Notes: generated by a model from the sequence alone, not told the origin. Counted from the first letter of the stretch, positions 30,736 through 39,939 are shown. The stretch: 64,000 bases of DNA from Cobetia amphilecti (GCF_030010415.1 NZ_JASCSA010000009.1); one strand, 5' to 3'. Translations and numbers: made by a program.

Positions 30736-31046
30736 GCAAGAAATCCTGTGCTGCAACGGGGACTGCAGAGGGCAGTCCGCGGGAGGAACATCACCGTGCC
30801 AGCGAGGAAGCTGCGGGCAGGGCGTCGGGAATCATGGGGGCATCGACATCACTGCCGAGCATGCTGCAGTTGCTTCACTCCCCGCGCGACCTGCAAGGGC
30901 GGTCGTGTCAGGGGCGTCGTGCCATCGAAACGGGGTGGCGCAGTCACGAGGGTGGCTGTGCGCGAGTGCGGCTGTATGCGAGCGCGGAAAGGCGCTGAAA
31001 CCTCCTGCCCTGAGCGTCTGCGGCATGGACAGGAGGTTGACGGCGA
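30736..31046. other. Spacer between gcvH and gcvP with a hairpin
   Basis: 311 bp with no supported gene. A hairpin with arms AACCTCCTG (30999-31007) and CAGGAGGTT (31030-31038) lies just after the gcvH stop in the transcribed direction (minus) and is followed by TTTC, so it may attenuate read-through from gcvH into gcvP. No riboswitch pattern was recognised. Confidence 0.5.
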
Positions 31047-31439
31047 TCAGGCTTCGCTTTCGACCAGCTGAGAATAGGCATCAGCGTCGAGCAGCTTGTC
31101 GAGTTCGGCGCTGTCAGCGACCTTCATCTTCAGAATCCAGGCATCGTCATAGGGGCTTTCGTTGACGGATTCCGGCGCGTCTTCGAGGCTCTCGTTGACG
31201 GCGATGACTTCACCGGCCAGCGGCGCGTAAAGATCAGAGGCCGCCTTGACGGACTCGATGACCCCGAACTCTTCTTCCAGCGCCAGCTCACGGCCGACTT
31301 CCGGCAGTTCGACGAAGACGACGTCGCCCAGCGCTTCCTGGGCGTGGTCGGTGATCCCGATGGTCACGGTGCCATCACCGTTGTCCTGAACCCACTCGTG
31401 ACTCTCGGTGTACTTCAGCGTGGCGGGAATATTGCTCAT
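31047..31439 (-). CDS. gcvH: Glycine cleavage system H protein
   Basis: 130 aa, standard length. It begins MSNIPATLKYTESHEWVQDNGDGTVTIGITDHAQEALGDVVFVELPEVG. The lipoyl-lysine lies in GVIESVKAASDLYAPLAGEV near residue 65, which is the family signature. It shuttles the aminomethyl intermediate between GcvP, GcvT and the L protein. AGGAAAA precedes the start. It is the first gene of the leftward gcvH-gcvP unit. Confidence 0.98.
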   Translation of the reverse strand: MSNIPATLKYTESHEWVQDNGDGTVTIGITDHAQEALGDVVFVELPEVGRELALEEEFGVIESVKAASDLYAPLAGEVIAVNESLEDAPESVNESPYDDAWILKMKVADSAELDKLLDADAYSQLVESEA

Positions 31440-32354
31440 GAGTGTTTTCCTATGTGAAAAGATTTTCTGATTCAGGGAATCGGTACGTCATTATGCCCCA
31501 AGGTCCCGGCGTGTGGCAGTGGCAGACTGCCGCGTGATGCTACGACTTTGGGCGTGTGTTGCTGACGGCCGTACCTCTATCGTGGTCTGTCACTCTTCGG
31601 GCGTCCAGTGTCTTGCGTGGTTCACTCATGAAGCCCGCCATCACGGGCCTGCCTGGCCCATGGCTGTACATCGCTGGCCAGGCCGCCCGGCGCCTTTCCA
31701 GCACGCCGTGACACCTCGTGAGAGGTTGGGTGCATTGCAGCAGCGCGGGAGATCGGTCGCGCCAGTGGGCGAGGATGTCCGAGTCACTGTTGCGAGGCGC
31801 TCAAACTCGCGTTATGGTGCCGACAGTTTCTTATCGGAAACTTGTTTCCATGTTGTGTCGTGAAGACCCGGCTGTCAATGCCTGATGCGTTCAAGCAAAG
31901 CGAACCTGATGAGAGCGCGTGAGAGCGCTGGTGGCGCTGGTGGCGCTGGTGGCGCTGAGGGAGTCTTTACTTTACCTGAGGGTTGCCGCACCGGGCATGC
32001 GGCTCGGCTTTCGATTCGTCATTTGTCTCGACATTCGGCTCGGCTTGTTTGTGAGACTTTTTTCGCCAGTCTCGAGATCACCCGGCGCAGGATCTGCTGC
32101 CAGAAGACACGATGAGGCGATGAAACATGCGAGTTGGCGCAGTCTCATCGTACTTTTTACGCAATGATTGCCTCACCTGCCAGCGTAAAGCCCTGTTGGG
32201 CTAGTGAAGTGAGATAGCTTCCGCTAATGTGAGCTGTCCCAATGGTGAAAATGCCGTGGGAGGCTCGTCGCGGGTCGGTCACCCGCCTGGGGATGGCACC
32301 GCCACGAGTCACTGCGCATCGTGTGATAACAACAATTCAGCGGAGGAAATCTGC
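31440..32354. other. 915-bp divergent intergenic region upstream of gcvH and the symporter
   Basis: The largest gap in the window. Besides the candidate promoter/operator at 31790-31849 it holds three 9-bp copies of GTGGCGCTG (31931-31957, preceded by a partial copy) and an AACAACAA motif at 32328-32335, just before the ribosome site of the symporter. I searched by eye for a glycine riboswitch and did not find one. Small open frames here lack ribosome sites. Confidence 0.45.
31790..31849 (+). promoter_or_regulatory. Candidate promoter with a palindromic operator
   Basis: TTGCGA (31790-31795) and TATGGT (31813-31818), spaced by 17 bp, form a plausible sigma-70 promoter. About 18 bp further, GGAAAC (31836-31841) and GTTTCC (31844-31849) form a perfect inverted repeat around TT, at the position of a repressor operator. 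It points toward the symporter gene at 32355, which would then have a leader of about 530 bases. The regulator is not identified. Confidence 0.45.
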
Positions 32355-33722
32355 GTGGAAATGATCAGTTCCGTCTTTAGTGCCATCAATGGCGTCGTCT
32401 GGGGCCCATTGATGCTGATCCTGTTGCTCGGGGTCGGCTTCTATCTTCAGGCAGGCCTCAAGGGCATGCCGCTTCGCAAGTTGGGTACCGGCTTTAAGCT
32501 GCTGTGGAATGGTCGTGCGCCGGGCAAGGATGGCGACGGCGAGATTTCTCCTTTCAATGCCCTGATGACGTCGCTGTCCGCGACCATCGGCACTGGCAAC
32601 ATCGCGGGCGTGGCAACCGCCATCGCGCTGGGTGGCCCGGGGGCGATCTTCTGGATGTGGATCACCGCGCTGGTCGGCATGGCGACCAAGTACGCCGAGG
32701 CCGTGTGTGCCGTGCGTTATCGTGAAGTCGATGACACCGGCAACCATGTCGGTGGCCCGATGTACTACATCCGCAACGGTCTGGGCGCCAAGTGGGGCTG
32801 GCTGGGCGGTGCCTTCGCCTTCTTCGGTTGCTTCGCGGCCTTCGGTATCGGCAACACCGTGCAGTCCAACTCGGTCGCGGATGCGCTGGAAACGTCCTTC
32901 GCCATCCCACACTGGGTCTCCGGTGTGGTGATGATGGTACTGGCCGGCGCCGTGATTCTCGGTGGCATCAAGCGTATCTCCAGCGTGGCGGGCAAGCTGG
33001 TGCCGTTCATGGCCATTGCCTACTTCCTGGCCGGCATCATCATCCTGGTGATCAACGCCGACCAGATCGGCCATGCCTTCGGCCTCATCTTCACCTATGC
33101 CTTCAATCCGGTCGCGGCTACCGGCGGCTTTGCCGGGGCAGCGGTGATGGCCGCCATCCGCTTCGGTGTGGCGCGCGGTATCTTCTCCAATGAAGCGGGC
33201 CTGGGCAGTGCGCCCATCGCCCACGCGGCGGCGCAGACCAAGAACCCGGTCCGTCAGGGGCTGGTCGCGATGCTGGGGACCTTCATCGACACCATCATCA
33301 TCTGCACCATCACGGCGCTGGCGATCATCACTTCCGGCCTGTGGTCTTCCGGGGAAACCGGCGCGGCCCTGACCTCGATGTCCTTCGATCAGGCGCTGCC
33401 GGGCGTGGGCAACCACCTGGTGGCCATTGCGCTGGCGGTCTTCGCCTTCACCACCATTCTTGGCTGGTCCTTCTATGGTGAGAAGTGCTTCCAGTACCTG
33501 TTCGGCACGCGTGCCATCATGCTGTATCGCATCGTGTTCGTGATCGCGATTCCGCTGGGCGCGATGGCCAAGCTCGACCTGATCTGGCTGATGGCGGACA
33601 CCTTCAATGCGCTGATGGCGATTCCGAACCTGATCGGTCTGGCGCTGCTGTCGCCGGTGGTCTTCAAGCTGACGCGTGATTATTTTGATGGCAAGGAAGT
33701 GCTGGCTGGCGAAGATCGCTGA
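32355..33722 (+). CDS. Alanine/glycine:cation symporter (AGCS family)
   Basis: 455 aa from the GTG at 32355, eight bases after GGAGG; the ATG two codons later is too far from it. AGCS hallmarks: GVGFYLQAGLKGMPLRKLG near residue 25, FNALMTSLSATIGTGNIAGVATAIALGGPGAIFWMW at 60-100, and RFGVARGIFSNEAGLGSAPIAHAAAQT near 275. About ten transmembrane helices. It imports alanine or glycine with Na+. Its place between gcvH/gcvP and gcvT favours glycine supply to the cleavage system, but this is context only. Confidence 0.93.
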   Translation: MEMISSVFSAINGVVWGPLMLILLLGVGFYLQAGLKGMPLRKLGTGFKLLWNGRAPGKDGDGEISPFNALMTSLSATIGTGNIAGVATAIALGGPGAIFWMWITALVGMATKYAEAVCAVRYREVDDTGNHVGGPMYYIRNGLGAKWGWLGGAFAFFGCFAAFGIGNTVQSNSVADALETSFAIPHWVSGVVMMVLAGAVILGGIKRISSVAGKLVPFMAIAYFLAGIIILVINADQIGHAFGLIFTYAFNPVAATGGFAGAAVMAAIRFGVARGIFSNEAGLGSAPIAHAAAQTKNPVRQGLVAMLGTFIDTIIICTITALAIITSGLWSSGETGAALTSMSFDQALPGVGNHLVAIALAVFAFTTILGWSFYGEKCFQYLFGTRAIMLYRIVFVIAIPLGAMAKLDLIWLMADTFNALMAIPNLIGLALLSPVVFKLTRDYFDGKEVLAGEDR

Positions 33723-33932
33723 ACGGCGCTGATGACTCGCCTGGCCCTACCGTGCCACTGACTGCCTTCTGCATCGCCCGGGTCACCTGACCTGGGCGGT
33801 GCAGGCGCAGGGCGCCCTGTTCAAGTCGGCAGTGCTCTTGAGAGCAGTGCCCATGACAACAAGCCTCCAGAGAGCGTGTGCCGTTCGGGTGCCATCTCTG
33901 AGAGTCATCGCAAGCCAACCTGGAGAATGACG

Positions 33933-35066
33933 ATGTCCGATTCCGCCGCAGTGACGGGTCTCAAGCAGACCGCCCTTCATGACCTGCATGTCGAGCAGGG
34001 GGCCAGGATGGTCGAGTTCGCCGGCTATTCCATGCCCGTGCAGTACCCGCTTGGCGTCAAGAAGGAGCATGAACACACGCGCGCCAAGGCAGGGCTGTTC
34101 GATGTCTCGCACATGGGGCAGTTGATCCTGCGGGGCGAGAATGTGCAGGCGGCGCTGGAGGCCTTGGTGCCGACGGATATCATCGACCTGCCGGTGGGCA
34201 TGCAGCGCTATGGCCTGCTGACCTCCGACACCGGCGGTATCCTGGATGACCTGATGATCGTCAATGGCGGTGATCACCTCTACGTGGTGGTGAACGCTGC
34301 CTGCAAGGATCAGGACATCGCGCACCTGCGGGTCGGCCTGCCGATGGATATCGAGCTTGAGGTGCTGGATGATCGGGCGCTGCTCGCACTGCAGGGGCCG
34401 ATGGCTCACGCGGTGATGCAGCGTCTGTCGCCCGAGGCCTGCGAGCTGACCTTCATGCATCATGCCCACGTCACCATCGAGGGCATCGAGTGTTGGGTCA
34501 GCCGCAGTGGCTATACCGGCGAGGATGGCTTCGAGATCTCCGTGCCCGATGCCGATGCAGAGCGCTTCGCGCGTCTGTTGCTGGCGATGGAGGAGGTGGA
34601 GTTCATCGGTCTTGGCGCGCGGGACTCGCTGCGTCTCGAGGCGGGACTGTGCCTGTACGGTCACGATCTCGATACCACCACCTCGCCGGTGGAAGGCAGT
34701 CTGATCTGGGCGTTGGGCAAGGTGCGTCGTCAGGGCGGCGAGCGTGAAGGCGGCTTCCCGGGGGCCGATGTCATCCTGACCCAGATCGCCAACAAGGATC
34801 ACACCCGCAAGCGGGTGGGGCTGGTCGCCCAGGGGCGTGCGCCTATCCGCGAAGGGGCTGAGCTCTATGATGCCCAGGACAACCGTATCGGTGTGGTGAC
34901 CTCCGGCAGCTTCGGACCGACCTATGGCAAGCCGGTGGCGATGGGCTACGTGGGCATCGCTCACAGCGCTCTCGAGACCGAGGTGTTTGCCGATGTGCGT
35001 GGCAAGCGTCTGCCGATGACGGTGACGAAGATGCCGTTCGTCGAGCAGCGCTACTATCGGGGGTAA
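33933..35066 (+). CDS. gcvT: Glycine cleavage system aminomethyltransferase GcvT
   Basis: 377 aa from the ATG at 33933, six bases after GGAGA; an ATG at 33927 directly abuts that site. T-protein landmarks: MVEFAGYSMPVQYPLGVKKEHEHTRAKAGLFDVSHMGQL at 22-60, a folate-site aspartate region LTSDTGGILDDLMI near 95, and SGYTGEDGFEI near 195. The C-terminal barrel has GLVAQGRAPIREGAELYD and GVVTSGSFGPTYGKPVAMGYV. It makes methylene-tetrahydrofolate and ammonia from the GcvH intermediate. It is 210 bp after the symporter gene on the same strand and may be read from it or from its own promoter. Confidence 0.97.
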   Translation: MSDSAAVTGLKQTALHDLHVEQGARMVEFAGYSMPVQYPLGVKKEHEHTRAKAGLFDVSHMGQLILRGENVQAALEALVPTDIIDLPVGMQRYGLLTSDTGGILDDLMIVNGGDHLYVVVNAACKDQDIAHLRVGLPMDIELEVLDDRALLALQGPMAHAVMQRLSPEACELTFMHHAHVTIEGIECWVSRSGYTGEDGFEISVPDADAERFARLLLAMEEVEFIGLGARDSLRLEAGLCLYGHDLDTTTSPVEGSLIWALGKVRRQGGEREGGFPGADVILTQIANKDHTRKRVGLVAQGRAPIREGAELYDAQDNRIGVVTSGSFGPTYGKPVAMGYVGIAHSALETEVFADVRGKRLPMTVTKMPFVEQRYYRG

Positions 35067-35168
35067 GCGCACCGTGGCCAGCTGAGCCACAGTCAGCGCT
35101 CGCTGCGAGGCGTGACGACCCGTCGCGGGTAGCAGCGCCTTGAAGAGATGCGAAAAGGAAGAGAAACG

Positions 35169-35199
35169 AAAAAGGGACTGCCCAGGCAGTCCCTTTTTT
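35169..35199 (+). terminator. Rho-independent terminator after gcvT
   Basis: Stem of AAAAAGGGACTGCC with GGCAGTCCCTTTTT, ending in six T at 35194-35199; the A run at the other side lets it work on the minus strand as well. Confidence 0.88.
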
Positions 35200-35252
35200 C
35201 ATGTCTGGCACTCGGGCATGCGATGCCCCGCGGCGTGCGCGAACGCCAGGCG

Positions 35253-35282
35253 CAGAAAAGCCCGCCGAAGCGGGCTTTTCTG
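35253..35282. terminator. Bidirectional terminator after the cold-shock gene
   Basis: Perfect 13-bp stem CAGAAAAGCCCGC (35253-35265) / GCGGGCTTTTCTG (35270-35282) around a CGAA loop, 40 bp past the stop of the leftward csp gene. Confidence 0.85.
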
Positions 35283-35321
35283 TCGGAGGAGGGGTTAGCC
35301 TCTTCCAGCTAAAATCAAAGC

Positions 35322-35528
35322 TTAGTCGATCAGCTTGATGTTAGCGGCCTGGAGGCCTTTCTTGCCCTGGGTGACGTCGAAGGAGACCTTCTGACCGTCT
35401 TGCAGAGACTTGAAGCCTTCAGCCTGGATTTCGGAGAAGTGTGCGAACAGGTCGTCACCGTTGTCGTCCGGAGAAATGAAGCCGAAACCTTTGGTGTCGT
35501 TGAACCACTTGACTGTGCCAGTTGCCAT
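35322..35528 (-). CDS. CspA-family cold-shock protein
   Basis: 68 aa. The nucleic-acid-binding motifs RNP1 (KGFGFIS, residues 13-19) and RNP2 (DLFAHF, 26-31) are present in a canonical five-strand OB-fold sequence starting MATGTVKWFNDTKG. It binds single-stranded RNA/DNA and melts mRNA structure. It has a monocistronic layout with its own terminator. The upstream minus-strand region (35529-35700) is AT-richer and likely forms a long 5' leader as in other csp genes. Confidence 0.96.
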   Translation of the reverse strand: MATGTVKWFNDTKGFGFISPDDNGDDLFAHFSEIQAEGFKSLQDGQKVSFDVTQGKKGLQAANIKLID

Positions 35529-36163
35529 GATCGTAATTCCTTACTGATGATATTGCCGGGAGTTACCCGATAAACGTGGGTAAAACAAGGAGGATATACA
35601 CCAGGTACCGAAGTGCTTCGATCACGACTGACGATATTCGACTTGCTAACCAACGAGAGCAATACTGCGCTGCTCGGGCGGTAAGGTCAAATGAAATATC
35701 AAAAACTTATCCTTTTGCCTAATAATCGTGCGCAGAATTCGCCCGCAAAGCCGTGCCAATAGTGCTGAGAATTTCGCCACACCGAGGGCAGGGAGTCCGC
35801 TTGTTTTTTATCCCGTTATCTTGGTGTGAGCGATGACACCTGTAGGAAAAAGACCATAGTGCGGCTTTGCTTGTATAGGGGTTTGAATGGTGCAAAGCCC
35901 CGTATGGCGGGCGATGGACACAAAAAAGCCGGCAGCGATGGCAGCGCTGCCGGCGGATGGCGTCGAAGCCATCAAGGCTCTCGGAGAGAGGATGTGATGC
36001 GCCCATCACATCATGAGAGATTTTCCTCAAAAGAGTCGGCAAAAATCCGTGGGATGCCGGGGCCGTGATTCGCCACCCTCGAGCGCAATTGTTTCATGAG
36101 TCAAAAGTGGCTCGAAGGTCAAAAGCAGCGCGAGGGTGGCCAGTGCCCGGGGCAGAAATTGCC
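35529..36163. other. Intergenic region between csp and the CoA-transferase operon
   Basis: 635 bp. It contains the csp promoter/leader (about 35529-35720, AT-richer), the minus-strand terminator of the CoA-transferase genes (35922-35954) and a 9-bp hairpin GATGTGATG (35991-35999) / CATCACATC (36004-36012) without a T run. No supported gene. Confidence 0.5.
35922..35954 (-). terminator. Rho-independent terminator of the CoA-transferase operon
   Basis: On the minus strand GCCGGCAGCG (35954-35945) pairs with CGCTGCCGGC (35937-35928) and is followed by six T (35927-35922). It lies 210 bp past the end of the CoA-transferase B subunit gene. Confidence 0.85.
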
Positions 36164-36826
36164 TCAGGCGTCCAACTGCATTTCCGGCACGTGTTCCGGG
36201 ACGACCAGCTTGCCTGCGGTCAGGCGCTCGATCTCCTCGACGCTCACGCCTGGCGCGCGCTCCAGCAGGTGGAAGGCACCATCCTTGATCTCGAGGAAGG
36301 CGAGGTCCGTCAGCACACGACGGATGCAGCCGGCACCGGTCAGCGGCAGTTCGCACTGGCTGAGCAGCTTGGATTCGCCGTGCTTGGAGGCGTGGGTCAT
36401 GGTGCAGATGATGTTCTCGGCACCGGCGACCAGGTCCATGGCGCCGCCCATGCCCTTGACCAGCTTGTTGGGGATCATCCAGCTGGCGATGTTGCCGTTC
36501 ACGTCCACCTCGAAGGCGCCGAGCACCGTGAGGTCGACGTGGCCGCCACGGATCATGGCGAAGGATTCGGCCGAATCGAAGATGGCGGCGCCATCGATGG
36601 CGGTCACGGTTTCCTTGCCGGCATTGATCATGTCGGCGTCGACTTCGTCTTCATAGGGGTAGCGGCCCATGCCGAGCAGGCCATTTTCGGACTGCAGCAT
36701 CACCTCGATACCGTCGGGGATATAGTTGGCCACCAGTGTCGGGATGCCGATCCCCAGATTGACGTAGGAGCCGTCCTGGATTTCCTGAGCCACTCGCTGG
36801 GCCATCTGTTCGCGTGTCAAAGCCAT
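36164..36826 (-). CDS. 3-oxoacid CoA-transferase subunit B
   Basis: 220 aa from the ATG at 36826, seven bases after AGGAAA; a Met eleven codons upstream lacks a site. GIGIPTLVANYIPDG near residue 25 and the catalytic glutamate motif LQSENGLLGMG near 45 define the B (beta) subunit of succinyl-CoA/acetate-type 3-ketoacid CoA-transferases (ScoB/AtoA). With the A subunit it activates acetoacetate to acetoacetyl-CoA for thiolysis. It follows the A-subunit gene by 127 bp. ScoB and AtoA cannot be told apart here, so no symbol is given. Confidence 0.92.
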   Translation of the reverse strand: MALTREQMAQRVAQEIQDGSYVNLGIGIPTLVANYIPDGIEVMLQSENGLLGMGRYPYEDEVDADMINAGKETVTAIDGAAIFDSAESFAMIRGGHVDLTVLGAFEVDVNGNIASWMIPNKLVKGMGGAMDLVAGAENIICTMTHASKHGESKLLSQCELPLTGAGCIRRVLTDLAFLEIKDGAFHLLERAPGVSVEEIERLTAGKLVVPEHVPEMQLDA

Positions 36827-36953
36827 GATTGTTTCCTTGTCTTGGGTGCCATCAACCATGAGGCACTGTGCCGTGTCGTGAAGGCGGTCGAGAAAGTTCG
36901 CCGTGGGGCCTGTCGCCCTGATGGCGGCGATTCATGCCGGCGGAGCCCTGGGC

Positions 36954-37655
36954 TCAACGCGAGCGGACGGTGCGTTTCTCGATGCGCTTCTCGAAGTTGC
37001 CCTTGATGACGCGATCCACATAGATGCCGGGCGTGTGGATGTCGGCGGGGTCCAGTTCCCCCGGCTCGACCAGCTCTTCGACTTCGACCACGGTGATCTT
37101 GCCGGCGGTGGCGGCCAGCGGGTTGAAGTTGCGCGCGGTATGGCGGTAGACGACGTTGCCGTAGCGGTCCGCCTTCCAGGCCTTGACGATGGCGAAGTCG
37201 CCCTTGATGGACTCTTCCAGGATGTAGGGGCGGCCATCGAACTCGCGCACTTCCTTGCCTTCGCCGATCGGTGTGCCGTAACCGGTGGCGGTGAAGAAGG
37301 CGGGGATACCGGCGCCGGCAGCACGCATCTTCTCGGCCAGCGTGCCCTGGGGAGTGAGGATCACTTCCAGATCGCCGTCGAGCAGCTGCTTCTCGAACAG
37401 CGCATTCTCGCCGACGTAGGAGGCGATCATGGTCTTGATCTGGCGGTCTTCCAGCAGGATACCGAGCCCGAAGCCATCGACGCCGCAGTTGTTGGATACC
37501 ACGGTGAGGTCCTTGGCGCCGAGGCGCTTGATCTCTGCAATCAGGTTCTCCGGGATACCACACAGGCCGAAGCCACCGGCGATTACCGTCATGCCATCTT
37601 CGAGGCCTGCCATGGCCTCCGCGTAGCTGGTCACCACCTTGTTGAATCCTGCCAT
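36954..37655 (-). CDS. 3-oxoacid CoA-transferase subunit A
   Basis: 233 aa. The N-terminal glycine-rich CoA-site motif GMTVIAGGFGLCGIPENLI near residue 21, SNNCGVDGFGLGILL near 53 and the C-terminal TPGIYVDRVIKG are typical of the alpha subunit (ScoA/AtoD). It pairs with the B subunit encoded next on the same strand. The gene is divergent from a LysR regulator whose likely operator lies in the shared 384-bp upstream region. Confidence 0.93.
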   Translation of the reverse strand: MAGFNKVVTSYAEAMAGLEDGMTVIAGGFGLCGIPENLIAEIKRLGAKDLTVVSNNCGVDGFGLGILLEDRQIKTMIASYVGENALFEKQLLDGDLEVILTPQGTLAEKMRAAGAGIPAFFTATGYGTPIGEGKEVREFDGRPYILEESIKGDFAIVKAWKADRYGNVVYRHTARNFNPLAATAGKITVVEVEELVEPGELDPADIHTPGIYVDRVIKGNFEKRIEKRTVRSR

Positions 37656-37759
37656 GCGAATCTCCTTGAGTATCCAAGCTGTTGTTGTCGGGATGTCTTC
37701 ATCATTGCCGACAATCCTGAGTCTGTATATATTTAATAAGTTTGTTTTTTCTATCTATT

Positions 37760-37784
37760 GATCAGTTTTTGATAAGAATTGATC
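37760..37784. promoter_or_regulatory. Candidate LysR operator between the CoA-transferase operon and its divergent regulator
   Basis: Perfect inverted repeat GATCA (37760-37764) - 15 bp - TGATC (37780-37784) in an AT-rich patch. Read on the minus strand, ATCAA recurs three times at steps of 10 and 11 bp through the same segment. Location and symmetry fit a LysR-type activator site for the leftward operon. Confidence 0.5.
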
Positions 37785-37984
37785 TGCTGTTTATCGAACC
37801 TGCTCGCGAGGAAAAAGCCCGCCAAACCCCATGCTGGCGCGGCTGACGCGGTAGCGGGGCGGAATGGCCTGAGCTGAGCGGTCAGTCATGTGAGAGCTTC
37901 ATGGCTGTCATCTATGACCAATGGCCTAGATGCCCTGTGAGCGCCTGCCCTGCAAGCGCCAGACGACGAACTGCGCCACATCAC

Positions 37985-38020
37985 CTCTTGTGACATCTCT
38001 TGTGACATCTCTTGAAACAC
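37985..38020. repeat. 12-bp tandem repeat, three copies, in the LysR leader
   Basis: CTCTTGTGACAT at 37985 and 37997 and a degenerate third copy at 38009, ending 19 bases before the LysR start codon. Confidence 0.85.
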
Positions 38021-38039
38021 TCCCGGGACAGGACACGAC

Positions 38040-38936
38040 ATGACTCTGAAACAGTTGAAGGCCTTCGTGGCCGTGGCGCGCACGTTGTCCTTCGCCGAGG
38101 CGGGCACGCTGGTACATCTCTCGCAGCCGGCCCTGTCGTTGGCGGTCAAGAATCTGGAGGAGTCGCTGGGCGGGCGCCTGTTTCAGCGCTCGACCCGACA
38201 GGTCAGCCTGACGCCGGAAGGGCGCGCCTTCTTCCCGCTGGCCAGGCGTCTGCTGTCGGACTGGGAGCATGCCGAGGATGAGATGCGCCAGCGCTTCAGT
38301 CTCGGGCGCGGCCGCGTGGCCCTGGCCGCGATGCCGACCTTCGCCGGCAATCTGCTGCCCGGGGTACTGGCCGATTTTCGCCGCCAATATCCGGAGATCA
38401 CCATCGAAGTGAATGACGTCATCGCCGAAGAGGTGGTCGAGCGGGTCACCGATGGCCGTGTCGAGCTGGGGATCTGCTTCGACCCCGGCGTGCGCCAGGA
38501 CCTGGTATTCGAGCTGCTGTTCGAGGACCGCTATGTGGCGATCATTCCCCCCGGCCACGCCTTGCTGGCAGACGCGCCGACCTCCATCGAGTGGTCACGG
38601 CTGCTCAAGGAAGACTTCATCACGCTGCAGCGGCCCTCGGGGGTGCGTCGCATGCTCGAGAAGCGCCTCGAGGATGCGGGCATGGCGCTGCATGTCGCCT
38701 TCGAGACCCACCAGCTGGTCACCTGCGGGCGCATGGTGGCGGAAGGTCTGGGCGTCAGCGCGGTGCCGGCGATGAGCGCGGCGCAGATGAGTGCGCTGGG
38801 CTGTCAGTGCCTGCCGCTGACAGGCCCCGAGATTCAGCAGCGGGTCGGGGTGATCCGTCGCGGCCGTCATGAGCTGTCGGTGGCGGTACAGGCGATGCTG
38901 GAGACCCTGCGCGCGCGTTATCCGTCGGCGGAATGA
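38040..38936 (+). CDS. LysR-family transcriptional regulator
   Basis: 298 aa; ATG seven bases after AGGA. The N-terminal winged helix (MTLKQLKAFVAVARTLSFAEAGTLVHLSQPALSLAVKNLEESLGGRLFQR) is followed by a PBP2-type effector domain (about 90-295). Probably regulates the divergent 3-oxoacid CoA-transferase genes and itself; the effector is unknown. A 12-bp triple repeat lies in its leader. Confidence 0.92.
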   Translation: MTLKQLKAFVAVARTLSFAEAGTLVHLSQPALSLAVKNLEESLGGRLFQRSTRQVSLTPEGRAFFPLARRLLSDWEHAEDEMRQRFSLGRGRVALAAMPTFAGNLLPGVLADFRRQYPEITIEVNDVIAEEVVERVTDGRVELGICFDPGVRQDLVFELLFEDRYVAIIPPGHALLADAPTSIEWSRLLKEDFITLQRPSGVRRMLEKRLEDAGMALHVAFETHQLVTCGRMVAEGLGVSAVPAMSAAQMSALGCQCLPLTGPEIQQRVGVIRRGRHELSVAVQAMLETLRARYPSAE

Positions 38937-39044
38937 ATGTGGGGTGGCAAAGTGAAGCAGAGAGAAGAAACAAGAGAGAGGGCGATAGAGCAGGGAGAGA
39001 GCAAGTAAGAGGGCCACGAGAAGAGAGCAACAAGAAAGATGACC

Positions 39045-39854
39045 TCAGCGCGAGGGCGTCAGCAACTGGCGGTAGGTCAGGCTGATGCGCAGTCCCTCCA
39101 GCTTGCGCGGCGGCAGCGCATGATGGAGGCGGTCCTGACAGCCACGGCCCATCACCAGCAGCGAGCCGTGCGGCAGCCACAGATTGAACGCCGGCGTGTC
39201 GGCATAGGGGCTGCGCGGATGGCCCTTGAAGCGCAGGGGGCGTTCTCGTCCCAGCGAGATGGCGAGCACGATCGGGCGAGTGCCCAGCTCCGGCTCGTTG
39301 TCGCTGTGCCAGCCCATGCGGTCGGCGCCATCGGCGTAGCGATTGGCCAGCAGGCTGTTGAAGTGCTCCGGGATCACGGGCTCGTTGCGCCCCAGGTCAT
39401 CGCGTTGCGGGCTGAGCTCGTGATTGATGGCATGACGCGACAGCTCGCCCAGCTGCCAGGCGGTCATGTGCCAGGTGTTGGGTTCGAACAGACTGCCGGA
39501 GTAGCGATAGCGGGCGCCGACATCGCCCATCCACACCTGACGGCGTGGAATCGGGTGCGTCTTGCCATGCACGCTCAGGCTGGGGCGCTGCCAGTCGAGA
39601 TCACCCTCCAGCGTGACGAGGGCCTGATCGGCCTGCAGCGGCGTCAGGGCGCGCGGCTTGAGATACAGCGGATGCAGGGGGTGGCGGTACCAGCCGTGCG
39701 CGAGGTCGAGCCAGTCCTCGGGCAGTTCGCGCGGGCGAGCTGCCAGGGCCGAGCCATCCGCCGCCGCCTGGCGCGCAGCCCCATCAGCCGCGGACGTCGA
39801 ATCAGAGGTCGTGAGGGCGGCGAAGAGGTCGTCGCCAGCAGAAGGAGTCGTCAT
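39045..39854 (-). CDS. AlkB-like 2-oxoglutarate/Fe(II) dioxygenase
   Basis: 269 aa from the ATG at 39854; neither this nor a Met twelve codons earlier has a strong ribosome site. The N-terminal 45 residues are Ala/Ser-rich and variable. The double-stranded beta-helix core has the HxD iron motif in GWHSDNEPELG, the distal His in LHHALPP and the 2-oxoglutarate Arg in RISLTYRQ. ERPLRFKGH lies between. Such proteins demethylate alkylated bases in DNA or RNA (ALKBH2/3-like layout). Solitary gene between a LysR regulator (convergent) and a PAP2 gene. Confidence 0.85.
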   Translation of the reverse strand: MTTPSAGDDLFAALTTSDSTSAADGAARQAAADGSALAARPRELPEDWLDLAHGWYRHPLHPLYLKPRALTPLQADQALVTLEGDLDWQRPSLSVHGKTHPIPRRQVWMGDVGARYRYSGSLFEPNTWHMTAWQLGELSRHAINHELSPQRDDLGRNEPVIPEHFNSLLANRYADGADRMGWHSDNEPELGTRPIVLAISLGRERPLRFKGHPRSPYADTPAFNLWLPHGSLLVMGRGCQDRLHHALPPRKLEGLRISLTYRQLLTPSR

Positions 39855-39939
39855 GCGGCGAGAGTGCCAGAGCCGCGTCAGGTTGGGCAAGTGGCTCTCG
39901 ATTCGCGCCGACCCCGGGCTGACGCATGCCTCGCGAGCA

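Noticed and set aside
33850..33932. Possible glycine riboswitch before gcvT (AGAGAG and CTCTGAGAG present)
   Set aside because: The conserved aptamer core with its GCCGAAGG-type segment is missing and the flanking stems do not form.
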